Assembly (NCBI GenBank): GCA_016186145.1 | Contig: JACPMF010000007.1 | Location: 69,580-133,579 of the forward strand | Source of the DNA: Candidatus Sungiibacteriota bacterium | GTDB lineage: Bacteria > Patescibacteria > Paceibacteria > Sungbacterales > SURF-37 | Reading direction: 5' to 3' | DNA length: 64,000 nucleotides | Shown here: positions 50,104 to 57,591 of the stretch, one piece after another | Layout: the number at the start of each line of letters is the position of its first letter | Position numbering within the stretch: position 1 is the stretch's first letter | Position numbers and translations under genes: made by a program | The notes under the pieces: generated by a model | Told to the model about the DNA's origin: nothing | Seen by the model: only the letters and a program-made list of their open reading frames with translations | The model's database searches: none

Positions 50104-52332
50104 CTAGCGCCGGTGATATCGTTCTGGACGATGCCCTGATCCGCGGCTCGGACCGCCGTCGTTACGGTGTTCAGGCCGCCCTCCGTCTGCGGCATGGCGC
50201 TCTATTTCCTCCGCGGTGTAGCGGTCGGGTACTCGTTTCAATGACAGGTTGACTCTGCCCTGTTCGTCTACGTCTTTAACGAGCACCGGGACGATGTCTC
50301 CCGGTTTTACTATATCAGACACGCGTTCCACTCTCCACGGCGCAAGTTCGGATATATGGACCAGTCCTTCCTGGCGCGGGCCTATTTCCACCATTGCTCC
50401 GAATTCAAAGAGGCGTGTCACTTTTCCCTCTAAAAGCTCTCCCGGCCGTATTTCTCTGGTGATGTTTTTAATAAGACCAACGGCTTTGTCGAGGGCCTCT
50501 TTGCTGTCAGCGGTGACGAAAACGCGTCCGTCGTCTTCAATGTCAATCTGGGCGCCTGTTTGAGCGATTATCTCATTTATGGTTTTGCCGCCCGGTCCAA
50601 TGAGTGCGCCAATTTTTTCCGGGTTTATCTGAAGCGCGAGTATTCGCGGGGCGTATGGAGACAGTTCAGGCCGCGGGTGCGGCAATGTTTTTTCGAGCAC
50701 ATCGAGAACCTGTGTTCGTCCTTGCCGCGCCTGTTCGAGCGTCTTTTCCAGGATTTCCATATTTACCCCGTCTATTTTTACATCCATCTGAATTGCGGTT
50801 ACCCCGTCTTTGGTGCCCGCTACTTTAAGATCCATGTCGCCGTAGTGATCTTCCGGCCCTTGTATGTCAGTCAAAATCGCATACCGCTGTTGTTTGTTGT
50901 CTGTTATTGGATTTTGGTCAATCATAAGCCCCATCGCTACCCCCGCGGCATGTTTTTTCAGCGGGACCCCCGCGTCCATCAGGGCAAGTATTGAGCCGCA
51001 AACGGATGCCATTGAGGACGAACCGTTCGAGGAGAGGATTTCAGAGACGATACGCATGGTGTACGGGAATTCCTCTTCTTTTGGAATAAGCGGCGTGAGC
51101 GCGCGTTCGGCAAGGGCGCCGTGGCCGATCTCGCGTCTTCCCGGACCGCGCATCGGCTTTATTTCACCGACGGAATATGGCGGAAAGTTGTAGTGATGGA
51201 TGAAACGTTTTTTCTTCCGTACATCCATGCCTTCGATAATGAGTTGATCACCCGGCGCGCCGAGAGTAAGGGTTGAAAGCGCTTGGGTTTCTCCGCGAAT
51301 GAAAAGCCCGGAGCCATGGACTCTCGGCAATATTCCCGCGTCGGCCGAGAGAGGGCGGATTTCGTCAAGCCTTCTTCCGTCCGGCCGTTCTCCGTTCTCG
51401 ATAATTCTTTTGTGGACGATCTTATCGATTTCTTCTTCCCAGAGATAGTTTATAGTATTTCCTGTGCCCTGCTCCGGGAAGTTCGTTTTTGCATGCTCGA
51501 TCCATTTTTGTTTCAGTGCTTCGATTTTTGCGTTCCTGGCCGTCTTTTCTTTTTCCCAGAGCGCCTCTTCAAGCGGTTTCGAGAAAGCGCCGACAAGCGC
51601 ATCAGCAAGCGGCCCGGTAGTATCCATAAGTTTTACTGGCCGTTTTGCCGGCGAAACAAAAGAGATGACTTCTTTTTCGAAAGCTATTATTTTTTTGATT
51701 TCTTCGTGTCCGAGGGTTATCGCTTTCAGCACTTCTTGTTCGGGTTCTTCGGAGGCCCCCGCTTCGAGCATGTTTATTTTTGATTCGGTCCCGGATACCA
51801 CAAGATCGAGCGTTGAGGCGGCTCGTTCTTCAAAGGTTGGGTTGATGACAAAGTTGCCGTTGACCTTTCCGACTCGAACTCCTGCAACCGGGCCGTCCCA
51901 CGGGATGTTAGAAGTTGAAAGCGCAAGCGATGCGCCGATAAGCGCCGGAATATCCGAGTCGTTTTGGTCGTCGAAAGAAAGGACGGTTGCGATGACCTGT
52001 ACCTCATTCCGCATTCTCAGGTCAAATCGCGGGCGGATTGTACGGTCAATAAGCCGTCCTGAAAGTACGGCCTCTTCCGAAGGGCGGGTTTCCCGTTTTA
52101 CAAAGCGGCTCCCAAAAATTTTCCCGGCCGCATAGAATTTTTCTTCGTATTCAACGGTCAACGGAAAGAAATCCCCTCCTTCGCGGGGGTCTTTCGCCAT
52201 CACGGCGGTTACCAGCACCATCGTGTCTCCTATGCGCGTAACAATGCTTCCTGCCGCTTGACCGGCAAGGTTAGTAAGTTCGGCGGATAGTGTTTTTCCG
52301 CCGACTTCAACAGAGAATTTTTTAGACTGCAT
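50104..52332 (-). CDS. pnp: Polyribonucleotide nucleotidyltransferase (PNPase)
   Basis: 742 residues from ATG 52332; the product begins QSKKFSVEVGGKTLSAELTNLAGQAAGS, the standard PNPase opening (an ATG at 52383 adds 17 atypical residues). Two RNase PH domains (VTAVMAKDPREGGDFFPLTVEY and PGRREIGHGALAERAL in the second), then a KH domain (KIGALIGPGGKTINEI) and an S1 domain (EGKVTRLFEFGAMVEIGPRQEGLVHISELA). It degrades RNA 3' to 5' with phosphate. A short Gly/His/Arg-rich tail ends the protein. With RNase Y (57.6 kb) it forms the expected degradation pair. Confidence 0.97.
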   Translation of the reverse strand: MQSKKFSVEVGGKTLSAELTNLAGQAAGSIVTRIGDTMVLVTAVMAKDPREGGDFFPLTVEYEEKFYAAGKIFGSRFVKRETRPSEEAVLSGRLIDRTIRPRFDLRMRNEVQVIATVLSFDDQNDSDIPALIGASLALSTSNIPWDGPVAGVRVGKVNGNFVINPTFEERAASTLDLVVSGTESKINMLEAGASEEPEQEVLKAITLGHEEIKKIIAFEKEVISFVSPAKRPVKLMDTTGPLADALVGAFSKPLEEALWEKEKTARNAKIEALKQKWIEHAKTNFPEQGTGNTINYLWEEEIDKIVHKRIIENGERPDGRRLDEIRPLSADAGILPRVHGSGLFIRGETQALSTLTLGAPGDQLIIEGMDVRKKKRFIHHYNFPPYSVGEIKPMRGPGRREIGHGALAERALTPLIPKEEEFPYTMRIVSEILSSNGSSSMASVCGSILALMDAGVPLKKHAAGVAMGLMIDQNPITDNKQQRYAILTDIQGPEDHYGDMDLKVAGTKDGVTAIQMDVKIDGVNMEILEKTLEQARQGRTQVLDVLEKTLPHPRPELSPYAPRILALQINPEKIGALIGPGGKTINEIIAQTGAQIDIEDDGRVFVTADSKEALDKAVGLIKNITREIRPGELLEGKVTRLFEFGAMVEIGPRQEGLVHISELAPWRVERVSDIVKPGDIVPVLVKDVDEQGRVNLSLKRVPDRYTAEEIERHAADGGRPEHRNDGGPSRGSGHRPERYHRR

Positions 52333-52465
52333 ACGACCTGAAAGCCGCGCGTCGTGCCAGAGCGGTTGAGTAATCGCGACCATTCACTAGCTGCTAGTGC
52401 GCAATCGTGATTACTCCGCAAACTTTTTCGCTCCTGTCACTGCCGCGTGGCATTAAATTAATTTG

Positions 52466-52963
52466 TTAGCGTGTTCGCAGAAGAAATTTGGGTTCAGAAC
52501 CAAGGTCGGTAAAATCATCAGCGGCCTCCTTTATTTTTTGCGAAGCGGTGCGGTCAAAAGCCATAACTTCTACCCGCCGCCCTCTTCCTTTCAAGTATTC
52601 TACGAGCGGAATGAAATCTCCGTCCCCGGAAACGATCACGAGCGTATCCACGATTTCCGACGTGCGAACGGCGTCAAGCGCCATCCCAACGTCCCAGTCC
52701 GCCTTTTTGGCTCCGCCGAAAAATTCTTGCAGGTCTTTCACCCGAATCTCGATCCCCGATTTCTCTAGTGCTTCAAAAAAAGCTTTTTCCTCTCCGGTTT
52801 TAGTGCGTACTACATAGGCAAAAGCCCTGATTAATTTTCTCCCGGCAACCGCCTCCTTTACCACTTCACGGAAATTTACTCTTGCGTTGAGCAGGTTTCT
52901 CGCCGAGTGGTACATGTTTTGGACATCAATGAAGACGGCGACGCGTTGTTCTTTGTGTTTCAT
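52466..52963 (-). CDS. NYN-domain (LabA/DUF88) putative RNase
   Basis: 165 residues from ATG 52963, which follows the third hairpin of leader copy 4 by GC, as in the other copies. NYN fold with RVAVFIDVQNMYHSAR (first acidic site), ADWDVGMALDAVRT and TLVIVSGDGDFIPLVEYLKGRG, the conserved aspartates of the PIN-like catalytic centre. NYN proteins cleave RNA. It is placed between rpsO and pnp, as an RNA-processing neighbour. Confidence 0.9.
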   Translation of the reverse strand: MKHKEQRVAVFIDVQNMYHSARNLLNARVNFREVVKEAVAGRKLIRAFAYVVRTKTGEEKAFFEALEKSGIEIRVKDLQEFFGGAKKADWDVGMALDAVRTSEIVDTLVIVSGDGDFIPLVEYLKGRGRRVEVMAFDRTASQKIKEAADDFTDLGSEPKFLLRTR

Positions 52964-53167
52964 GCCAATGTTGTCTAAATTTGCAAGCCCAATGTGCAGC
53001 AAATTTAACTACAACATTGAGCACCCTGTTAAATAATTTCGCCTCTGGCGAAATTCCTCTAACAAATAAACCTTTTGCTTTATTTGTTAGAGGATTTAAC
53101 AGGGTAAAGGTTTGCTAACTAAATTTTGTTCGTCCTGCGGACTCCAAAATTTGGAGCAAGCCCTTTA
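52964..53167 (-). repeat. Leader element family A, copy 4
   Basis: Runs from the rpsO stop TAA (53165-53167) to the base before the NYN ATG. Domain 1: TAAAGGGCTTGCTCC side pairs with TTTGCAAACCTTTA-type bases. Domain 2: CCCTGTTAAAT / ATTTAACAGGG with arms CCTCTAACAAATAAA/TTTATTTGTTAGAGG and AATTTCGCC/GGCGAAATT. Domain 3: CAATGTTGT / ACAACATTG enclosing AAATTTGC / GCAAATTT: different bases from copies 2, 3 and 5 but the same pairing. Then GC-ATG. Confidence 0.88.
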
Positions 53168-53431
53168 TTTTCTCAATCCCAGCTTTTTAATCAATGAGTT
53201 GTAACTTCTTGTATTTTCGCGCCTGAGGTAGTCAAGAAGTTTTTTGCGGCGCGCGACCATGCCCAAAAGCCCCCTGCGGGAATGGTTGTCCTTTGGATGT
53301 TTCTTGAGGTGGTCAGTGAGTTGCTTTATCTCCGTGGTGAGCAGTGCGGTTTGAACTTCAACAGAACCGGTGTCGGTCGGGTGGTCTTTGAATTTGTCCA
53401 TTATCTTAGCTTTTTCTTTTGAGGTGAGCAT
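53165..53431 (-). CDS. rpsO: 30S ribosomal protein S15
   Basis: 88 residues of standard length. DTGSVEVQTALLTTEIKQLTDHLKKHPKDNHSRRGLLGMVARRKKLLDYL is the S15 signature. It binds the central domain of 16S rRNA early in assembly. Its start codon follows leader element copy 5 (GC-ATG) and its stop opens leader copy 4, so it sits between two copies. In many bacteria rpsO is autoregulated by a structured leader and neighbours pnp, as here. Confidence 0.98.
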   Translation of the reverse strand: MLTSKEKAKIMDKFKDHPTDTGSVEVQTALLTTEIKQLTDHLKKHPKDNHSRRGLLGMVARRKKLLDYLRRENTRSYNSLIKKLGLRK

Positions 53432-53605
53432 GCGAATTTTGTTTGAATTTATGAGCGAAGCGAGTAAATGAAACTATAAAATTCAGCACCCTGTTAAATA
53501 AAACCTTCGGTTTTCTTTTGCCGCAGGCAAAAGATTTAACAGGGTAAAGGTTTGCCAACTGCGATTTCTGCGCCTACAGCTTGAAATCGCAGGCCAAGCC
53601 CTTTA
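53432..53605 (-). repeat. Leader element family A, copy 5
   Basis: Domain 1: TAAAGGGCTTGGCC... with CTGCGATTTC/GAAATCGCAG in place of the CCAAAATTTG/CAAATTTTGG of copies 2-3, a compensated replacement. Domain 2: CCCTGTTAAAT / ATTTAACAGGG with arms CTTTTGCC/GGCAAAAG and AAAACC/GGTTTT. Domain 3: a GAATTTTGT/AAAATTC-type stem, then GC and the rpsO ATG. Here the preceding gene ends about 70 bases earlier, behind a terminator. Confidence 0.9.
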
Positions 53606-53639
53606 TAGCATACTTTTGCCCTTTTTACAACAGCGGCGG

Positions 53640-53666
53640 AAAACAAAAACCCCGCGTTGCGGGGCA
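53640..53666 (-). terminator. Rho-independent terminator
   Basis: CCCCGCAACGCGGGG followed by TTTTTGTTTT on the minus strand, after the gene at 53675. Confidence 0.85.
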
Positions 53667-53674
53667 GGGTGTTT

Positions 53675-54286
53675 TTACAGATATTGGCCCGTATTGATGG
53701 CTGGGTCCGCATTTTTTCTGAAAAGCGCGGAAACAGAAATGAGAGATTGTGAGAACCGTTGGACGAGCTGTTCTTTGTCGTCCGGTCCAAGGTCAACCTT
53801 TCGACTATATTCTCCGTTCCCGTTTTCTTCGTTTGAAGGATTTTGTTTCTGAGTAGCGGTTTCTGCCATTCGTATCTTTAAATAAGTGTGGAGTTCTTTG
53901 AGATCCTGCATAAACGGGGAATACTCGTTCGTTTCGGGCGGTGCAAGGAATATTTGAGCGATAATGTGCAGGACGGTTTGTACCGCGACTTCTTCCAAGA
54001 AGTGTTCTCTGTCGAGATCGCCGGATTCCAGCAAAATTTGGTATGGCGGCGGGAGGCCGTTCATTTTCGTAAACACTCTTTCAACCAAGGCCCTCGGATC
54101 CTTTAATGTTTCTACAAAGCTAAGGAATTGCTCCGGCACTACGCTGCCAAGCTGAGTGAATGTAGACAGCATAATCTTTTTCTTTCTCGGTTCACTCACT
54201 TGGGCAAACCGCGATTCGCCGAGCGCAAAGGACTCGGTTAAAACCTTCTTTAAAAATTCGTCCACCGGCATTGTGCGAAGTGCCAT
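53675..54286 (-). CDS. Hypothetical protein, 203 residues
   Basis: Not recognised. Predicted all-helical and soluble: VDEFLKKVLTESFALGESRF, RKKKIMLSTFTQLGSVVPEQFLSFVETL and EHFLEEVAVQTVLHIIAQIFL, then a polar linker (NPSNEENGNGEYS) and a final amphipathic helix (LVQRFSQSLISVSALFRKN). A leftward TATAAT lies about 30 bases before the ATG. Monocistronic, with a strong terminator. Confidence 0.65.
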   Translation of the reverse strand: MALRTMPVDEFLKKVLTESFALGESRFAQVSEPRKKKIMLSTFTQLGSVVPEQFLSFVETLKDPRALVERVFTKMNGLPPPYQILLESGDLDREHFLEEVAVQTVLHIIAQIFLAPPETNEYSPFMQDLKELHTYLKIRMAETATQKQNPSNEENGNGEYSRKVDLGPDDKEQLVQRFSQSLISVSALFRKNADPAINTGQYL

Positions 54287-54358
54287 TTGGCCCCCCTTTA
54301 GTATTTTAAAGATCGTAATTATACCTTACGACAAATGCTAATATTTTTCAAGAAAGCC

Positions 54359-54499
54359 GAAGGTGGGAATCCTCTTCCTCTGAAATTTTGCGCGCCCCTC
54401 GATATAACTCGGGACAGGCAAAATTTCTCCCCCAGAGCCCGGGTTTCCAAAATCGTAAAGCAGTTTACGATTTTGGAATACCCTTCGATTCCCATCTTC
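54359..54499. repeat. Junction repeat F, copy 1
   Basis: Closing stem GAAGGTGGGAATC / GATTCCCATCTTC. Arm 1 from CTCTTCC... to ...CCAGAG with AAATTTTGC/GCAAAATTT inside. Arm 2 GGGTTTCCAAAATCGTAAA / TTTACGATTTTGGAATACCC with a GCAG loop. Nearly identical to 63738-63860. The end TTCGATTCCCATCTTC resembles the T-arm and acceptor end of the tRNA-Thr encoded just downstream on the other strand. Confidence 0.8.
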
Positions 54500-54509
54500 A
54501 CCTCAACCA

Positions 54510-54551
54510 TCAAAAACAAAACCACTTTTTATAGGTGGTTTTGTTTTTGAT
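54510..54551 (-). terminator. Terminator after tRNA-Thr
   Basis: ATCAAAAACAAAACCAC / GTGGTTTTGTTTTTGAT, a near-perfect 17-base stem. The tRNA gene ends at its edge. Confidence 0.8.
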
Positions 54552-54599
54552 AGCCGAAGATGGGAATCGAACCCACATTTCTACTTTACGAAAGTAATG

Positions 54600-54762
54600 T
54601 CCCGATTTTGTTCAAACTTTTGAAGCCAGGGGTGGGAGTCGAACCCACAACCTCTGCTTTACGAAAGCATTGCTCTGCCATTGAGCTACCCTGGCTGCAA
54701 AAGTTTGAACAAAATCGAGGATCCTCGATTCGCCAACCGCGCTCCGCGCGGGCGAATCGGGA
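54600..54762 (-). repeat. Element I with a tRNA cargo, inside tRNA-Thr
   Basis: TCCCGA - hairpin (CGATTCGCC/GGCGAATCG) - TCGAGGATCCTCGA - hairpin - TCGGGA. The second hairpin is a 20-bp stem (CGATTTTGTTCAAACTTTTG and its complement) that carries tRNA-Thr(CGT) 54624-54695 at its tip. Removing TCCCGA...TCGGGA exactly restores the host tRNA. Same motif at 61576-61645. Confidence 0.8.
54624..54695 (-). tRNA. tRNA-Thr(CGT), intact, nested
   Basis: 72 nt. Acceptor GCCAGGG/CCCTGGC, D-arm GCTC-AATGGCA-GAGC, anticodon arm ATGCT-TTCGTAA-AGCAG (CGT), variable AGGTT, T-arm GTGGG-TTCGACT-CCCAC, U at the discriminator position. CCA is not encoded. It sits within the insertion that splits the other tRNA-Thr(CGT). 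Confidence 0.95.
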
Positions 54763-54788
54763 CTCTACCATTGAACTACTTCGGCACG

Positions 54789-56102
54789 CTATTCTTTTTT
54801 CAACGCCCCCTCAGTATACGTATTTCCTGGATTCCACAAGAGCCAGCCACTTGCTCTCGCGTCTTCTGCCGCTCTGATTTGCTGCCTAACCTTTTCGGCA
54901 TCATAATAGATCCCGCGCACCGTATCAACCTTTAAGTCGAAATCTTGAATCCACGGCCGCAGCTTTGTTTCGGACTTCTTCTTCGTGTTTGCCTTGTTAA
55001 TAATTGGCGGCTCTTTGCCCGATACGGCGCTCGTGTTCTCTGCTAAAATGGTGGCCGGTGCCGAAGTTGCAAATACGTCTTTTCCTGCGAGGAAGTCGGA
55101 AGCGATGACGAGTGAACGGTATACGACCTCATATGGGTGGCTGGAAACGACGTTTTCGGCAACTTCTGCCCGGTAGGGATAGTAGAGCGCCGGGAGACCC
55201 CGTTCGGCGTCGGCGGGGACCTGAAAGCCGCTGTAGTAGTGGCTTGGATAAGTCATAAAGGATATGTAATCAAAGGAGTCGCCCAAGTCTTCAAGCCGTT
55301 GGCCGATACCGAGATCGCTTTTTTGGATCGCTACATAACCGAAAAGGTCTGCCGAAAGAATGATTTGCGGTTTTTCTGTTTTTAATTCGTTTTTTAGGTA
55401 CTGGAAAAAGTCTCGGAGTACCTCGTGCCGTTTTTTGGTCTTTTGATCAAACGTGGGATAAACAATGTTCGAAGTATCCCCGTCTGATGGGAAACGGATG
55501 TAGTCAAATTGGATCTCGTCGAAACCGTAGTTAATTGCTTGTTTTGCGACCGCGGCGGTATATTCCCATGCGCCTTGAGATGCCGGGTCGAGCCATGCAT
55601 TTCCACGCTGGTCGAGCCACAATCGTCCATCTGCTCGTTTCAGGGCAAGCTCCGGACTTGCTTTTGCTTTGACCGTGTCGTTGAAGACAACAAGCCGGGC
55701 AATAACCCAGATACCTTTTTGGTGGAATTTTTGTATCAAGCTTCGTAGAGACTCCGGTAAAAATATTCCATCCGTTTCTTTTATATCAATCACTACGCCG
55801 TTTAGTTCGGTTGTCTCCAGGAGTTCGATGACGTCATTTCTAAGGCGTGTTGCCGCTCTTCCTGGATCGTTTGCGACTGTTGTTGTCATATACACTCCCT
55901 TTATGTTCTCGGAGCGCTCCCGAGCCTCTCTGATTAGCTCTTCTACGCTTTTTTCTTCTATCGCATCCGACGCAGTTAATTCTGATACTGCCGCTGGGAG
56001 GCTTTCGGGGATAAGGTTTTTAGTGAAGCGGAATGCAAAAAACACAATCACGGCGGTCGCGATGCTTAAAAACAAAAGAATTCTTATTCTTATTGGGTTC
56101 AC
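54789..56102 (-). CDS. Putative glycoside hydrolase (COG1306/DUF4015)
   Basis: 437 residues. One N-terminal membrane helix (about 7-25), then a TIM-barrel-like domain: GVYMTTTVANDPG, LNGVVIDIKETDG, GIWVIARLVVFND, GNAWLDPASQGAWEY, GFDEIQFDYIRFPSDGD, SADLFGYVA and FDYISFMTYPSHYYSGF, the order of motifs in the DUF4015 putative glycosidase family. FDYIRFPSDG and the DIKET aspartate/glutamate are the likely catalytic region. It is anchored outside the membrane and may trim surface polysaccharide. Coupled to the C39-like peptidase upstream (4-base overlap). Confidence 0.85.
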   Translation of the reverse strand: MNPIRIRILLFLSIATAVIVFFAFRFTKNLIPESLPAAVSELTASDAIEEKSVEELIREARERSENIKGVYMTTTVANDPGRAATRLRNDVIELLETTELNGVVIDIKETDGIFLPESLRSLIQKFHQKGIWVIARLVVFNDTVKAKASPELALKRADGRLWLDQRGNAWLDPASQGAWEYTAAVAKQAINYGFDEIQFDYIRFPSDGDTSNIVYPTFDQKTKKRHEVLRDFFQYLKNELKTEKPQIILSADLFGYVAIQKSDLGIGQRLEDLGDSFDYISFMTYPSHYYSGFQVPADAERGLPALYYPYRAEVAENVVSSHPYEVVYRSLVIASDFLAGKDVFATSAPATILAENTSAVSGKEPPIINKANTKKKSETKLRPWIQDFDLKVDTVRGIYYDAEKVRQQIRAAEDARASGWLLWNPGNTYTEGALKKE

Positions 56103-56875
56103 CTTTTTAAGATAGGATGCACAATAATCATGCCCTTTCTGCCCTGTTCGACGCTTGCTGGCGACCCGGTCCAGTCGTGGGTTGCTTCCATTATATTGTT
56201 ATAGCCGTATCGGAATGCGTTGCCGAATTTAGTTCCTGGCTCGTTTACAATGAATTCACTTGTTGCCTCGTCATAACCCCGGATAACCGCCATATGGTAG
56301 TGGGGCGGACTCGTAAAGTAGGGGTTTTCGAGAAGCTCGCCGGCGAGCGGCACGATGACTAAATTGCCGAGAGTTAACTCCTTTTTTATATTCTCAACGG
56401 TGACGTTGTCGTATCTGATTTCAAAGTTTTGGTAACGGTAAAATCCATTGATGAGCCGTCCGGTGTCTTCCAGGTTTGTGTCTCGGTGGTATCCAAAAAC
56501 CCGCTCTTCAAACTGCACTTGCTTTAAAATTTCTTCTGCGGCGAATGCCGGAGTGAGTTCAAATCCGCGCGCCCAGGCGACAGCCATTAATACGGAAGTT
56601 TCTTCGCATGCGTCCTGCCATGGTTGGTCCCAATTTCCATACGGAGCCTGCGAAGAGAAAGGGACATCAAGTAAGAGTTTTTCTGGTAAAACTGCGGCGT
56701 TTTGCGACGGCACCGGAACTTTTGGTTGCTGTTCCGCGCTGATTTTTTTGTCAGTCGAGTTTTCTCCCCAAAAAGCCGGGTAAACAAAAAAACTAACCGC
56801 GGCGATAGTTGAAAAAATAATTACTCCAGAGACCCTGTTGTTTGCAAAGCGGTCCATCGCTACACCAAGAAGCAT
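56099..56875 (-). CDS. C39-like cysteine peptidase, membrane anchored
   Basis: 258 residues with a membrane helix (about 12-32). LLDVPFSSQAPYGNWDQPWQDACEETSVLMA is the C39_2 motif with the catalytic Cys in QDACEE. HYHMAVIRGYDEATSEFIVNEPG supplies the histidine and the following Asp/Asn region. Unlike true bacteriocin-exporter C39 domains there is no ABC transporter. It overlaps the start of the glycoside hydrolase gene by 4 bases. Confidence 0.85.
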   Translation of the reverse strand: MLLGVAMDRFANNRVSGVIIFSTIAAVSFFVYPAFWGENSTDKKISAEQQPKVPVPSQNAAVLPEKLLLDVPFSSQAPYGNWDQPWQDACEETSVLMAVAWARGFELTPAFAAEEILKQVQFEERVFGYHRDTNLEDTGRLINGFYRYQNFEIRYDNVTVENIKKELTLGNLVIVPLAGELLENPYFTSPPHYHMAVIRGYDEATSEFIVNEPGTKFGNAFRYGYNNIMEATHDWTGSPASVEQGRKGMIIVHPILKR

Positions 56876-56960
56876 ACCTATTTTACCTTAAAAACGCCAG
56901 GGTTTTGGTTAGTCTTTAAAGATTTGTGGTCTCTTCAGTCGGCGGTTGGTTAGCGGATAA

Positions 56961-57016
56961 AAAACCAAAAGCGGCCGGAGGGCCGCTTTGGAATTATTTT
57001 CGCGCGAAAATAATTA
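56961..57016 (-). terminator. HU terminator plus 24-base perfect palindrome
   Basis: AAAGCGGCC / GGCCGCTTT followed by TTTTTTAT on the minus strand. Next to it AATTATTTTCGC and its exact complement (56993-57016) begin at the HU stop codon. Confidence 0.8.
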
Positions 57017-57292
57017 TTGAACCATTTCTTTCAGCTGCTTTGCGGCGCGGAACTTCGGCGCAGTTTTTGCGGCGATCTGTATTTTTTCGCCGGTTCGCGG
57101 GTTGATTCCTTCGCGAGCCGCACGGCGGGAAACTTTGAAAACGCCGAAACCGGCGACTTTCACTTGTTCTCCTTTCACCATTGCTTTGGTAACTTCATCG
57201 AACATTCCATCAACCGCTTCTTGTGCCGCCTTTTTTGTTGTGCCGAGTTTATTCATCAGCCACTCCGCAAGCCATTTTTTGTCGTATTTCAT
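57014..57292 (-). CDS. hup: HU family DNA-binding protein
   Basis: 92 residues, the full HU length. KKAAQEAVDGMFDEVTKAMVKGEQVKVAGFGVFKVSRRAAREGINPRTGEKIQIAAKTAPKFRAA has the GFG turn and the INPRTGE proline arm tip. It bends and packages DNA and prefers kinked or cruciform DNA, which may matter in a genome so rich in inverted repeats. Confidence 0.97.
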   Translation of the reverse strand: MKYDKKWLAEWLMNKLGTTKKAAQEAVDGMFDEVTKAMVKGEQVKVAGFGVFKVSRRAAREGINPRTGEKIQIAAKTAPKFRAAKQLKEMVQ

Positions 57293-57389
57293 CGTACTAT
57301 TTTTTTGTGATTGCTTGTTTTCATTTCGACCTTTACCCGGGCTCGCCGGGATGGAAACCTAACAAATGCAGGTTTTCCACACTTTTTAA

Positions 57390-57418
57390 AGCATAGCAAA
57401 ATGTTAGTATTTGCTCAA
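57390..57418 (-). promoter_or_regulatory. Promoter of the HU gene
   Basis: Leftward TTGAGC, 17 bases, TATGCT, about 95 bases before the ATG. Confidence 0.55.
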
Positions 57419-57534
57419 TTTTTTTATTAACACCCCCGGGTATTTGTATAAAACAAGAGGCACGCCCAAAAGGGTTTTGTGCTTTTCAGCGTAATTGTTC
57501 CACGGCTATAGTGCGAAACGCCCAAGTTATCTAT

Positions 57535-57580
57535 GCGAATAATGCCGATAATTCGTATAATTAGCATTTGTATTCGCATT
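57535..57580. repeat. Inverted repeat after the RNase Y gene
   Basis: TGCGAATAATGC faces GCATTTGTATTCGCA around an AT-rich middle; it ends about 12 bases from the rny stop and may serve as its terminator. Confidence 0.45.
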
Positions 57581-57591
57581 GTTCGCGTTAT

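Larger units (their letters stand above)
54552..54785 (-). tRNA. tRNA-Thr(CGT) interrupted by a 163-base insertion
   Basis: The 5' part GCCGAAGTAGTTCAATGGTAGAG (54785-54763) and the 3' part CATTACTTTCGTAAAGTAG... (54599-54552, ending TTCGATTCCCATCTTCGGC) join to a complete 71-nt cloverleaf with 7-bp acceptor GCCGAAG/CTTCGGC, D-stem GTTC/GAGC, anticodon loop TTCGTAA (CGT, Thr) and T-loop TTCGATT. The insertion (54600-54762) lies at the D-stem/anticodon-stem boundary, has ends TCCCGAT/ATCGGGA and contains a second tRNA-Thr. The 5' end is 3 bases from the stop of the gene at 54789. Confidence 0.8.

Noticed and set aside
6139..53605. Family A as a CRISPR array or insertion sequence
   Set aside because: Copies are dispersed, not tandem; they have no spacers, no transposase and no target-site duplications that I can see.
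57300..57591. A gene between HU and RNase Y
   Set aside because: Frames are short, AT-rich and lack ribosome sites; only the HU promoter and an inverted repeat are supported.
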